This document shows positions 22,369-30,550 of a DNA stretch of 34,318 nucleotides, one piece after another. Within the stretch, counting starts at the first letter, position 1. Every line of letters begins with the position of its first letter. The stretch is from IMG/VR virus record IMGVR_UViG_3300036985_003981, positions 1-34,318 of that record. One strand, given 5' to 3'. The notes beneath the pieces are model-generated. The model had not been told where the DNA came from and did no database searches. It saw only the letters and a program-made list of their open reading frames with translations. Origin of the DNA: a virus. Both the position numbers and the translations under genes were made by a program.

Positions 22369-24864
22369 GTGGCCAACGACCTCTTTGTTTCCTACGACAG
22401 CGACCGTGAACCTGGCGACCGGCTAGCCCCGGAGGTGGTTGATGAGATCTGCCTGATCTCGGGGTCGGATGAGTGCGGCGGCGGCGGCGGCGGTGCTGAC
22501 GGCGCTGAGATGAAAGCCAACAAGGGTCAGATCAACGGGTACGCCGCCCTTGACGGCAGCGCCCGCCTCCCGGCTGCGCAGCTTCCGCTGCCGGCCTTGG
22601 AGTACAAGGGGACGTGGAACGCGAGTTCTAATACTCCGACGCTGTCCAACGGTTCGGGGAACCTGGGTGACATCTGGCGGGTGAGCACGGCGGGTAACGA
22701 TCTCGGCTTCCCGGTCGAGGTCGGCGACGTGATCTTCTACGACGGCAACGCCTGGTACAAGCTGGGCGGCGGTTCTGGCAGCGGCGGCGACTACACGTTG
22801 CCGGTTGCTACCGCCACGGTGCTGGGTGGTGTGAAGCAGGGCACCGGGGTCACTATTGCTGCGGACGGCACCCTGACCGCCACGGTTAATTCGACCACTT
22901 TGGCGAGCTATCAGTTGAAGGCCGAGAAGGGCGTTAACAACGGGTACGCCTCCCTTGACGCTTCGGGGAAGCTGCCGAGTTCGCAGTTGCCGCTGTCGGC
23001 CCTGGAGTACAAGGGGACGTGGAACGCGGCGACCAACACCCCGCCGCTGGCGGCTGGTGTGGGCACCCAAGGTGATATGTGGCGGGTGACTGTCACGGGC
23101 ACGCAGTTCGGTGTGAAGTTCACCGCCGGGGACTTCGCGTTGTTCAACGGAACCTCGTGGGAGACCGCCACGTCGGGCACCGCAGGTGTGTCGACGGTGG
23201 CCGGGCTGACCGGGGATGTCGCGGCGGCACCGCTCAAGACCGCTTTGGCGCTGGATCAAGTGGACAACACCGCCGACGCCGCGAAGAACGTCCTGTCGGC
23301 GACCCAGTTGACGACGCCCCGCCTGTTGAACGGTGTGCCGTTCGATGGCACGGTAGATATCACGATCCCGGTGGACCAGGCCACCGACGCGCTGTACGAG
23401 CGGGTATCCAGCAAGGGTCAGCCTGACGGGTATGTGCCGCTTGATGACCGGAGCATGATCCCGGCACAGTTCCTGCCCGCCCGCGTGGAAACGATGGCCG
23501 AGCTTACGGATGTGACCCCGGTTGGTTTGTCGGTGGGGACCGCCGTGGATGCGACTGCGGCGCGGAACGCCATCGAGGCGGTCAGCGATTTCGATCCGCG
23601 ACTGGATGACAACCGGATGCCCATCGACGGGAGTGTGACGACGCAGAAGTTGGAGGCGTCGATCGCTACGACGGTGGGTGCGTTGCAGTCCCCGTATTTC
23701 GGTACGTCGACTACGGGTGTGCTGAATGCGGATAACGGCACAAACCTGACGTTGAAGAAGACCGCGTTCGGTGTGCGCCCCTACACGCTCACGGAGAAGC
23801 CGTTCTACGGGATTCAGATGAACGCCGACACATCGGCGAACTTGCTGCGGCTGGGTGGCGGGTCGACAGTGGGCCGTGCGGCCACTCAGATCGAGTTTTA
23901 CACGGCGGCGAACAACACCACCGACACGGGGACGCGGTGGGCGCGGATCACCGGCACGGGCGACACGTTTTTCTATGGCGTGCAGCTCACTGTGGGTGAT
24001 GCCGCCGCGACGGTGACACAACAAGTGGTGGTGAACTCCGGCCCTACTTCTTCCTGCGATTTAACCTGGGCTACCGGGTCTTTGGGGCGGTGGTCGCTGC
24101 GGGCTGATGCCACACCGGAGACCGGTGGTGATGCCGGTTCGGATTTGGTGTTGTTGCCCCGCACGGATGCGGGTGTTCCGAAGCCTGAAGTTATGCGGTT
24201 CGCCCGTGCTACTGGGGCGGTGAAGTTCTCCACCGCTACGGAGTTCGCCGGTACCGTGACAATGGGCGGCAGCGTTACGGCCAGCTACCTGACCCTGAAC
24301 CAACCCGCAAACGGCGGGCTGTGGCTTAGCGCCCCGACGGGTGATGCGTCAAAGATTTACGCCAAGGGTGGGACCGGGGTGCTGTACCTGGACGCCTCGG
24401 CGGGGGTGCAGATAAACGGGGTTCCGGTGGTGACCACGACAAGTGTGTCGTCGATGTCCAACAAGACTCTGCTGGACCCGACGATTGCCGCCACGTCCGG
24501 GTCGACGGCCTGCAAGTTCACGGCGGCGATAACAACGGGTAACTACGTCCAGATCACCGGCACCGCAACGGGCAGCGGCTTTGTAGTAATTGCCCCGGCG
24601 GGGTCGGACACCAACTGCAACATGTCGTTTAACCCGAGGGGTGCGGGGTTGCTGACCACCAGGGTTGATGCGGCGATATCCCCCACCGGGGTGGAGATTG
24701 CCTCCGCGCGGGTCGGTGTGAAAGTTGATGCCCCGCCGCTGAAAAACTCCCCCGGTCAGCCGGGGCAGTTCGCGGTGGGAACGGATGGAACCTCGTACTG
24801 GCTTTACATCTGTGTGGCTGCCAGCGTATGGATGCGCTCAGCGGCTTTGTCAAACAACTTCTAA
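22369..24864 (+). CDS. Tail fibre / minor tail protein with duplicated N-terminal module
   Basis: The 831-residue fibre starts at GTG 22369. After an acidic N-terminus and a poly-Gly run (about residues 38-43) a module of about 135 residues occurs twice. Its parts are K-G-Q-I-N-G-Y-A-A-L-D / K-G-V-N-N-G-Y-A-S-L-D, L-P-x-x-Q-L-P-L, then A-L-E-Y-K-G-T-W-N-A with N-T-P, and W-R-V. A third shorter copy is near residue 345 (K-G-Q-P-D-G-Y-V-P-L-D). A Y-T-L-P-V-A-T-A-T-V-L-G-G-V-K motif is shared with the collagen-like fibre further right. The C-terminal 450 residues are beta-rich and Thr/Gly/Ala-heavy, as in fibre shafts. It probably binds the host envelope. Confidence 0.75.
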   Translation: MANDLFVSYDSDREPGDRLAPEVVDEICLISGSDECGGGGGGADGAEMKANKGQINGYAALDGSARLPAAQLPLPALEYKGTWNASSNTPTLSNGSGNLGDIWRVSTAGNDLGFPVEVGDVIFYDGNAWYKLGGGSGSGGDYTLPVATATVLGGVKQGTGVTIAADGTLTATVNSTTLASYQLKAEKGVNNGYASLDASGKLPSSQLPLSALEYKGTWNAATNTPPLAAGVGTQGDMWRVTVTGTQFGVKFTAGDFALFNGTSWETATSGTAGVSTVAGLTGDVAAAPLKTALALDQVDNTADAAKNVLSATQLTTPRLLNGVPFDGTVDITIPVDQATDALYERVSSKGQPDGYVPLDDRSMIPAQFLPARVETMAELTDVTPVGLSVGTAVDATAARNAIEAVSDFDPRLDDNRMPIDGSVTTQKLEASIATTVGALQSPYFGTSTTGVLNADNGTNLTLKKTAFGVRPYTLTEKPFYGIQMNADTSANLLRLGGGSTVGRAATQIEFYTAANNTTDTGTRWARITGTGDTFFYGVQLTVGDAAATVTQQVVVNSGPTSSCDLTWATGSLGRWSLRADATPETGGDAGSDLVLLPRTDAGVPKPEVMRFARATGAVKFSTATEFAGTVTMGGSVTASYLTLNQPANGGLWLSAPTGDASKIYAKGGTGVLYLDASAGVQINGVPVVTTTSVSSMSNKTLLDPTIAATSGSTACKFTAAITTGNYVQITGTATGSGFVVIAPAGSDTNCNMSFNPRGAGLLTTRVDAAISPTGVEIASARVGVKVDAPPLKNSPGQPGQFAVGTDGTSYWLYICVAASVWMRSAALSNNF
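22598..22623 (+). repeat. 26-nt direct repeat, copy 1
   Basis: The 26 bases at 22598-22623 are identical to those at 23003-23028. They encode the core of the L-E-Y-K-G-T-W-N-A motif of the duplicated fibre module. Identity at third codon positions points to a recent duplication or ongoing recombination. Confidence 0.85.
23003..23028 (+). repeat. 26-nt direct repeat, copy 2
   Basis: This is the second copy of the exact repeat, 405 nt (135 codons) downstream of the first, so recombination between them would keep the reading frame. Confidence 0.85.
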
Positions 24865-24875
24865 GGAGAACCGGA

Positions 24876-25139
24876 ATGGCTTTATACGACGAGGTTTTCG
24901 CCGACATGACCGCGAAGATGAACGCACTGATGGAGGTCGTCGCGGCGCACCCTGAGATTCAGGACGAGGTCCGTGCGGCGTGGACCGCCGAGCCGGAAGA
25001 AGTGCTGGTCGATGACCCCACCGACCTTGCACGGGCTAACGCCCTGGATTCGGTTCTGCGTAACGCCGAGCAGGTCGTGGGAATCCAAGACGTTGACGCC
25101 ATACCGGGTGAGTCCAGCGCAGAGCCCGATGCGGTGTGA
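24876..25139 (+). CDS. Small acidic helical protein between fibre genes (87 aa)
   Basis: ATG 24876 follows AAGGAGA with good spacing; the upstream start at 24828 overlaps the fibre gene. The product is helical and acidic (M-T-A-K-M-N-A-L-M-E-V-V-A-A-H-P-E-I-Q-D, then A-W-T-A-E-P-E-E-V). It could be a fibre assembly helper because it lies between two large fibre genes, but no family is recognised. Its stop overlaps the next start (GTGA). Confidence 0.6.
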   Translation: MALYDEVFADMTAKMNALMEVVAAHPEIQDEVRAAWTAEPEEVLVDDPTDLARANALDSVLRNAEQVVGIQDVDAIPGESSAEPDAV

Positions 25140-27658
25140 AGTATCAGATTTATGACCCGGTGATCGAGCCGGGGATGGTGTTCGACGCGTGGGACAACAC
25201 GGTAGGGCAGAACTACGCCTCAAACCCCACAATCGTGTGGTGGAAAGGTCTTTGGTACTCCGCGTTCGATGCGACACCGGGGTTCGTGGAAAACGCCGCA
25301 TTCCAACACGTTTGGATGCGGACCTCCGCAGACGGGGTCACATGGTCGGAGCCTTTCAAGCCGTTCCGCGACCCCGCGCACTGCACCAACCCGATCATCG
25401 ACACCGGGGGAACTGGGTCCGATAAGGACATGCAGCCGTGCCTCGTGGTAGTCGGTGACGAACTGTGGTGCGCGTGGAATGTGCAGGGCTTCTACTCCGC
25501 TGCGTACCTGTCGAGGCTCGCCGCACCCGACCAGCCGTGGACTAATCACCGCTTTCAGTTCGTAGGGGACAAGGCTTCCACCAACTCTGAAGTGGTGAAC
25601 GGCCCCGCCCCCGCTGGCACGTCGCTGAACGCCGCGTTCGACGGGGTGTCGGATTGGGTGGCGTTCTTCACCCATCCACCTGTGGTGCTGAGCGACAACA
25701 CCGTGCTCATCACGTTGGTATACCTCAGCTATACGGCGTTCTCGCAGACGAAGCCGCCGGGGTCCAACGACTTCTATGCAATGCGGAAAGTCGCCGCCCT
25801 GCTTCGCACCACCACGGCTGCGGACACCTGGGAGCAGACCAGGATTGATCCCGGCAGTTACGCCGACTGTCAGGCGTGGGAACCGTTCGTGGTGGAGAAC
25901 CCCGCCGATCATGTGCAGTTGTTTGTGCGGATGATGGAACCGAAGACCAACGAGGACGCGATGGCGACCGCCGCCAGCTACGACCGTGGTGTGACGTTCC
26001 CCCCGCTGAAATCCTCCAAGATGTTGGTGGCTGACGCGCGAGGGTTCTCCGCGAGGCTGTCGCCCAACCGTTGGCTGATGGCACATTGCGATTACCCGGC
26101 GAAGTCGGGCCGCAGGAACGGTTCCCTGTTCCTCTCACGCAGGGGCGGTAACGATTTCATCCCCGGCGTGGGCTTCACCGGAACCGATCCGATTGTGTCG
26201 TACCCGCACTGGGGTGTCGGGCCTGACGGGAAGATTCGGGTGGTGTACGGCTCCGGTGTCGACAACCAACGCAAGTCGATCAGGTTGGCGACTATTGACC
26301 CACCACCGTCTGACGATGTGGCGTTGGTGTCTCCGCGCAGCCTCACCACGGTGATGTCCTCGTCGGTCAGCAGCCCGACAACCAGCCAAGGACCGCCCCC
26401 GTACTACGCCTTCAATGGGCAGCGGAACCTCAAAGGTGTCACCCCGGTGACCGCCGCTACGGGGTGTGTGTATGCGGCGTGGGTGCGCCCGGAGTACGCG
26501 GGTTCCGTCATCATCGACGCCCGCAAATCCAACTTCGGCGGCGGGCTGGTTCTCACCTCTGGGTTCAACACTCACGGGTTGTCGTGGTCGTCAGGTTTCG
26601 TCCCGAAGAAGCAGGACTACTTCGTCGCCGCCGTCATCGACAACACCGCGAAAACCATCACCCAGTACCTGGGTGACGGGGCTGCGGCGTTCACAGTGAA
26701 GACCGCGCATTTCAACTGTGTTCGGTTCGCCGCCAACACGGCCAACGGGGACACCCTGACCGTTGACGGCACCACCTTCACGTTCCGCACCTCGCCGTCA
26801 GCGGCGCAGGATGTGCAGATCGGTGCCACCGCGAACGCGACAATCACCAACCTTCAAACGAAGCTGACCTCCGTAGGGGTGCCCTCCGGTTGGGTGACGG
26901 GTGACCGCCTGGTGATGACCCACACCGCCGCAACCCCGGTCACCGTTACTTCTGGCTCCACCGCCATCACCATCGAGGGAATGCCGCTGGACGGCGGTGT
27001 GATGAACGTCGGCTACAAGTACGCACTTGCGTCGAATGCCGTCGGTTGGGACGGCAAGATTTACGACGCCAGATTCCACAACACCGCACTCACCGAAGCC
27101 GGAATCAAGGCGCTGTACAACGCCCACGCAAGCGACTTCGGGTACACCCCGATGACCGGGGCAACCACACCCGGCAACGCCTCGATAGTCGCCGACCCGG
27201 CCACCCCCAACACCGCAGAGTTCCCACCGTTCGCAGACCCCCAACCGGGGCGCTGCGAAACCACCGGCACAACCCTGCGGGTATGGGGCGACGGCTCAGC
27301 GTCGGTGGAACTGCCCTACGCGGTGTCACGGCTGACCGTAAACGCAACCCTCGGCGGGGTCGCTGACCGCTATGTCGTGGCGACGTTCGGGTCGATAGCG
27401 CAACCCGCCACGCTCACCGTCACCGGCACGAAGGTGTACTGCGGCACAACACCTGTCGGCGACGTTGTCGGCGGGGCCATCACCATCACCGTCGACGTGT
27501 ACACCGACAAGATCAGGATCGGCGCATTCGAGAAAGCATTCGAGGGGAAACCCCGCGCCTTCCTGGGTCACGCCTGGCCTTCGGGGACGGTCAACCCCGC
27601 GCAGTTCATTGATTACGACGTAGCCGCAATGTCCGTGGAAAGGGTTTTACAGCGATGA
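25136..27658 (+). CDS. Receptor-binding tail protein with sialidase-like propeller and LamG-like domain
   Basis: The GTG at 25136 overlaps the previous TGA. Of 840 residues, about 1-400 look like a five- or six-bladed beta-propeller of the sialidase type. Asp-box-like motifs are visible (S-A-D-G-V-T-W and S-Y-D-R-G-V-T-F) along with repeated strands such as W-W-K-G-L-W-Y-S-A-F. About 420-665 resembles a LamG/concanavalin sandwich (Y-Y-A-F-N-G-Q, ending H-N-T-A-L-T-E-A-G-I-K-A-L-Y). Inside it, about 528-610, sits another module (G-D-T-L-T-V-D-G-T-T-F-T-F and I-G-A-T-A-N-A-T-I-T-N-L). The last about 170 residues are beta-rich. It likely recognises or trims a surface glycan. I cannot confirm the catalytic Arg triad of true sialidases. 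Confidence 0.65.
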   Translation: MKYQIYDPVIEPGMVFDAWDNTVGQNYASNPTIVWWKGLWYSAFDATPGFVENAAFQHVWMRTSADGVTWSEPFKPFRDPAHCTNPIIDTGGTGSDKDMQPCLVVVGDELWCAWNVQGFYSAAYLSRLAAPDQPWTNHRFQFVGDKASTNSEVVNGPAPAGTSLNAAFDGVSDWVAFFTHPPVVLSDNTVLITLVYLSYTAFSQTKPPGSNDFYAMRKVAALLRTTTAADTWEQTRIDPGSYADCQAWEPFVVENPADHVQLFVRMMEPKTNEDAMATAASYDRGVTFPPLKSSKMLVADARGFSARLSPNRWLMAHCDYPAKSGRRNGSLFLSRRGGNDFIPGVGFTGTDPIVSYPHWGVGPDGKIRVVYGSGVDNQRKSIRLATIDPPPSDDVALVSPRSLTTVMSSSVSSPTTSQGPPPYYAFNGQRNLKGVTPVTAATGCVYAAWVRPEYAGSVIIDARKSNFGGGLVLTSGFNTHGLSWSSGFVPKKQDYFVAAVIDNTAKTITQYLGDGAAAFTVKTAHFNCVRFAANTANGDTLTVDGTTFTFRTSPSAAQDVQIGATANATITNLQTKLTSVGVPSGWVTGDRLVMTHTAATPVTVTSGSTAITIEGMPLDGGVMNVGYKYALASNAVGWDGKIYDARFHNTALTEAGIKALYNAHASDFGYTPMTGATTPGNASIVADPATPNTAEFPPFADPQPGRCETTGTTLRVWGDGSASVELPYAVSRLTVNATLGGVADRYVVATFGSIAQPATLTVTGTKVYCGTTPVGDVVGGAITITVDVYTDKIRIGAFEKAFEGKPRAFLGHAWPSGTVNPAQFIDYDVAAMSVERVLQR

Positions 27659-27828
27659 GAGTTCGACTTCTGAAAGTTGTTGTGCAGCCGGTGTTCGTCG
27701 CCGACGACGGCGACACGTTGACTGAGCAGGTCGCTGAGCCGATCACCGTCCCGGCTGCGGGGTGGCAGGACTTCGCGGATTCGTTCGCCGCCAAGGTCGA
27801 TGAGTTCACCCAAACCGACCAGAATTAG
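27655..27828 (+). CDS. Small tail-region protein (57 aa)
   Basis: The ATG at 27655 overlaps the previous TGA (ATGA) and the frame ends at TAG 27826-27828. The product begins M-R-V-R-L-L-K-V-V-V-Q-P-V-F-V-A-D-D and ends with an acidic helix (W-Q-D-F-A-D-S-F-A-A-K-V-D-E-F). It is a small single-domain protein of unknown function. The overlap with the upstream gene and the clean junction to the next SD support it as a real gene. Confidence 0.65.
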   Translation: MRVRLLKVVVQPVFVADDGDTLTEQVAEPITVPAAGWQDFADSFAAKVDEFTQTDQN

Positions 27829-27852
27829 CCGCACCGTCTGAAAGGGGCCACC

Positions 27853-29292
27853 GTGTCCGACAAGCTTGTAGCCATCAACACCGCCGATCCGCACGGAGCC
27901 CAGTTCAACGCCGCTGTGAATGAGGAGATCGAGTTCCTCGTCGGGCAGCTGGGCGGTGTTGCCGGTCCAGCGGGTCCGACTGGTCCTGCGGGGGCAACCG
28001 GCCCCGCTGGGGCAACCGGCCCCGCTGGGGCCAAGGGTGACACCGGAGCCGCTGGAGCCAAGGGTGACACCGGAGCCGCCGGGGCGGCGAGTACCGTCCC
28101 CGGCCCCGCCGGACCGCAGGGCGTCAAAGGTGACACCGGAGCCGCCGGGGTCAAGGGTGACACCGGCGCAGCGGGGCCGCAGGGCATCCCCGGCGTCGAC
28201 GGTGCCGTCGGCCCCGCCGGAGCTAAGGGCGACCCCGGCATCCAAGGCGAAACCGGTTTGCAGGGAATCCAGGGCGAGCAGGGAATCCCCGGACTGGGCA
28301 TCGCCTACAAAGGGGCACTGCCCACCGTTGATGACCTTCCTGACGGTGCCACTCAAGGCGACCTGTATCTGGTTGAAGACCCCGCCCCGGCACACGGATG
28401 GGTGTGGGACGACACCGAAGCAGCCTGGATTGATGCCGGTCAGTTGCAGGGGCCGCAGGGCATCCAGGGAACCCAGGGTGTCGCCGGTGTCGCCGGCCCC
28501 ACCGGGGCCGACGGAGCCATCGGGCCGCAAGGCGTAGCGGGCAAGGACGGGGCAGCGGGAGCCGACGGGGCCGCTGGACCCAAAGGCGACACCGGGGCTG
28601 CCGGAACTCAGGGCATCCAGGGCGTCCCCGGCGTCGACGGTGCTGTAGGCCCCGCCGGACCACAGGGCGAGGTCGGCCCCGCCGGGCCGCCCGGCGCTGA
28701 CGGCACCGGAGGTGGTTCTACCTACACGCTGCCCGCAGCCACGACCACCGTGTTGGGCGGTGTGAAGGTCGGCACCGGCCTGGCCGTGGACGGCACCGGA
28801 ACCCTGTCGGCCACCGTCGCCACCGGCTTCCTGCCGCTGACCGGTGGAACCATGACCGGGACCATCACCTTGCCGACTACGGTGCAGGGGCTGCTGTTCG
28901 GCACGTCCGGCTACAACATCTTCGGTGCTAGCGGCGGTATGGCCATCCGCTCCAACAACACCAACATCGTCAACTTCACGGCTTCTGAGATTGCGGCTTC
29001 TAAGCCAATCACCGCTGCGGGAACGGGTGAGGGCGTCCGGTTCGGCAGTGGCGGGCCGTCGCTGTCGAGGTCTGGTACGGCGATTGCTTCGTCGGGTCCG
29101 ATCACCGTTGCTGCGGCACCCGCCGGCCCCAACGAACTGGCAAACAAGATTTATGTCGATTCGGCTATTGCAACTGCCGGGGTCGCTAACCCTGTTGCCG
29201 GCTCTACTGCCGGGTTGACCCTCTGGACAGGCTCGCAATCCGCGTATGACGCTTTAACGAAGGACCCTAAAACCGTATACATGGTGGTTTGA
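27853..29292 (+). CDS. Collagen-like tail fibre protein
   Basis: GTG 27853 has GAAAGGGG upstream. The 479-residue protein has a short N-terminal domain, a Gly-X-Y collagen tract (about residues 34-150), a small globular insert ([16 protein letters not shown], then L-Y-L-V-E-D) and a second collagen tract (about 200-288). Then comes [19 protein letters not shown], shared with the fibre at 22369. The C-terminus ends [12 protein letters not shown] with K-T-V-Y-M-V-V, a fibre-end motif frequent in actinobacterial phages. It would form a trimeric fibre. Confidence 0.85.
   Translation: MSDKLVAINTADPHGAQFNAAVNEEIEFLVGQLGGVAGPAGPTGPAGATGPAGATGPAGAKGDTGAAGAKGDTGAAGAASTVPGPAGPQGVKGDTGAAGVKGDTGAAGPQGIPGVDGAVGPAGAKGDPGIQGETGLQGIQGEQGIPGLGIAYKGALPTVDDLPDGATQGDLYLVEDPAPAHGWVWDDTEAAWIDAGQLQGPQGIQGTQGVAGVAGPTGADGAIGPQGVAGKDGAAGADGAAGPKGDTGAAGTQGIQGVPGVDGAVGPAGPQGEVGPAGPPGADGTGGGSTYTLPAATTTVLGGVKVGTGLAVDGTGTLSATVATGFLPLTGGTMTGTITLPTTVQGLLFGTSGYNIFGASGGMAIRSNNTNIVNFTASEIAASKPITAAGTGEGVRFGSGGPSLSRSGTAIASSGPITVAAAPAGPNELANKIYVDSAIATAGVANPVAGSTAGLTLWTGSQSAYDALTKDPKTVYMVV
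27991..28080 (+). repeat. Tandem repeats in the collagen tract
   Basis: Two perfect 18-nt units lie at 27991-28008 and 28009-28026. They are followed by two 27-nt units (28027-28053 and 28054-28080) that differ at only a few bases. All are multiples of 9 nt, so unit gain or loss keeps the Gly-X-Y phase. Confidence 0.8.
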
Positions 29293-29294
29293 CC

Positions 29295-29996
29295 GTGGGT
29301 GCGAGTGTTGGTGGTTCCGCTCTGAGTAAGGCGTTCGTGGGCACTGTTCCGGTTCAGAGGATTTACGTCGGCGCGGACAAGGTGTGGCCCGTTGAGTTGA
29401 AGTATCTCAATGGTGGGGCGTATGCAGGTGCCTCCGTGGGGTTCGGTGCTGTGACACCGGGTGATCTGATCGTGTTGATCGCGCAGAGGTTGTCTGCTAC
29501 TGCTGCCGCCGCCCCGTCTGTTCCTGCCACTGGTGGGACTGTCCCGGTGTGGAATCAGGTGTGGAACTCTGGTTCGGCACCGTTGGCCGCAACGATGGCG
29601 TGGGCTGTCGCTGATTCTTCTTCGATGACGTCGGGGACGTGGACTGGCGCGGAGGTGATGACGTTCCTGCATTTCGCTAACGGGAAGTCGGTTGGTGCGT
29701 CTGTCGCTTCGTATCAGGCAACGCCTGCGGACAACCTGGGCACTGTGTCTGCGTTGACCCCGCAGCGTTCAGATTCGTTGGTGTTTGCGTATTACGCGAA
29801 TAACGCAACGGCGGGTGCGTATGTGAAGCCTGCTGCCGGGGTTGAGGATTCTTACGGGTATCTGAACCTGTTTTCCACAACGAAAATGTGCGTGAATCGG
29901 AAGGTTGATACGTCTTCGGTTCCTGCGGCGAAGCAGGGTCACGCTGCCTCCAATTTGCATTGGCGGGGCCTCCATTTCGAGGTTTTGCCGAAATAA
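29295..29996 (+). CDS. Minor tail protein with N-terminal VGG/YVG motif
   Basis: GTG 29295 lies 2 nt after the previous stop; a TTG at 29289 that overlaps the stop (TTGA) is an alternative. The 233-residue product starts V-G-A-S-V-G-G-S-A-L-S-K-A-F-V-G-T-V-P and R-I-Y-V-G-A-D-K-V-W-P, a motif repeated in the next gene. The rest is a beta-rich domain (G-D-L-I-V-L-I-A-Q-R, A-W-A-V-A-D, D-S-L-V-F-A-Y-Y) ending L-H-F-E-V-L-P-K, similar in type to fibre-tip domains. It is probably a tail tip or fibre component. Confidence 0.6.
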   Translation: MGASVGGSALSKAFVGTVPVQRIYVGADKVWPVELKYLNGGAYAGASVGFGAVTPGDLIVLIAQRLSATAAAAPSVPATGGTVPVWNQVWNSGSAPLAATMAWAVADSSSMTSGTWTGAEVMTFLHFANGKSVGASVASYQATPADNLGTVSALTPQRSDSLVFAYYANNATAGAYVKPAAGVEDSYGYLNLFSTTKMCVNRKVDTSSVPAAKQGHAASNLHWRGLHFEVLPK

Positions 29997-30352
29997 TGCT
30001 CAACGTAGGCGGTGCCCCCGCATCCAAGGTGTACGTCGGGTCAACCCCCGCGAAGGCGGTGTACGTCGGCGACGCCAAGGTGTGGCCTCCGGCGGGGTTG
30101 TACGCGGTGAACGTGGAATATCTGCCCAACTACGAGGTCAGGTTTACCGCTCGGACCTCATACGCCACCAGTGCCCAAGACAATTTCTTCTTCAACGGCC
30201 CCCCGACAGTCTCAGGATTTAACGGCTTCGTCGGGCGCACGTTCACACGGCAGTGGGCATCAGGTGCGGCAATAGAGTGCACCTTGGAGGACTCCTACGG
30301 TGCTGGTGGACCCCTGAACACGATCACCGTCACCGTCACCCCGAAGCCGTGA
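29996..30352 (+). CDS. Minor tail protein with paired YVG motifs (118 aa)
   Basis: The ATG at 29996 overlaps the previous TAA (TAATG). The N-terminus L-N-V-G-G-A-P-A-S-K-V-Y-V-G-S-T-P-A and A-V-Y-V-G-D-A-K-V-W-P matches the start of the preceding protein. The two share an attachment module but have different bodies. The remaining 85 residues are beta-rich. This looks like a modular pair of fibre-tip proteins. The function is inferred from context only. Confidence 0.55.
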   Translation: MLNVGGAPASKVYVGSTPAKAVYVGDAKVWPPAGLYAVNVEYLPNYEVRFTARTSYATSAQDNFFFNGPPTVSGFNGFVGRTFTRQWASGAAIECTLEDSYGAGGPLNTITVTVTPKP

Positions 30353-30516
30353 TTCCCCGCCCGGTGCTCGCGATGATCGCCGGCTGCATGATGCTCGCCG
30401 CCACCTTCGACACCTTCATCATCGGTTCCTCCAACCGCTTCGCGCACGCCGCCGTAGCAGGGTTTGTCTACGGGGCGATCACAGCCATCACCCAAGAAGT
30501 TTGGCCAGACCTGTAA
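30349..30516 (+). CDS. Small membrane protein (55 aa)
   Basis: The GTG at 30349 overlaps the previous TGA (GTGA). The product has two hydrophobic stretches (V-L-A-M-I-A-G-C-M-M-L-A-A-T-F and A-A-V-A-G-F-V-Y-G-A-I-T-A-I). It lies directly upstream of the endolysin gene and could belong to the lysis cassette. Size and topology are compatible with a small holin-like protein, but no family is recognised. Confidence 0.55.
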   Translation: MIPRPVLAMIAGCMMLAATFDTFIIGSSNRFAHAAVAGFVYGAITAITQEVWPDL

Positions 30517-30550
30517 CCCCTGTTGCACGGCTATTTCGGATGATTAAGCC

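Noticed and set aside
22423-24024. Long antisense frame opposite the fibre gene
   Set aside because: Arg/Val/Gly-rich shadow of repeated sense modules; no domain pattern and no start signal.
27955-28710. CRISPR-like or regulatory tandem repeats
   Set aside because: The repetition follows Gly-X-Y codon phase of a collagen-like protein, without constant repeats and unique spacers.
27613-29238. Long antisense frame opposite the collagen-like gene
   Set aside because: The composition mirrors Gly-X-Y repeats on the other strand; no independent support.
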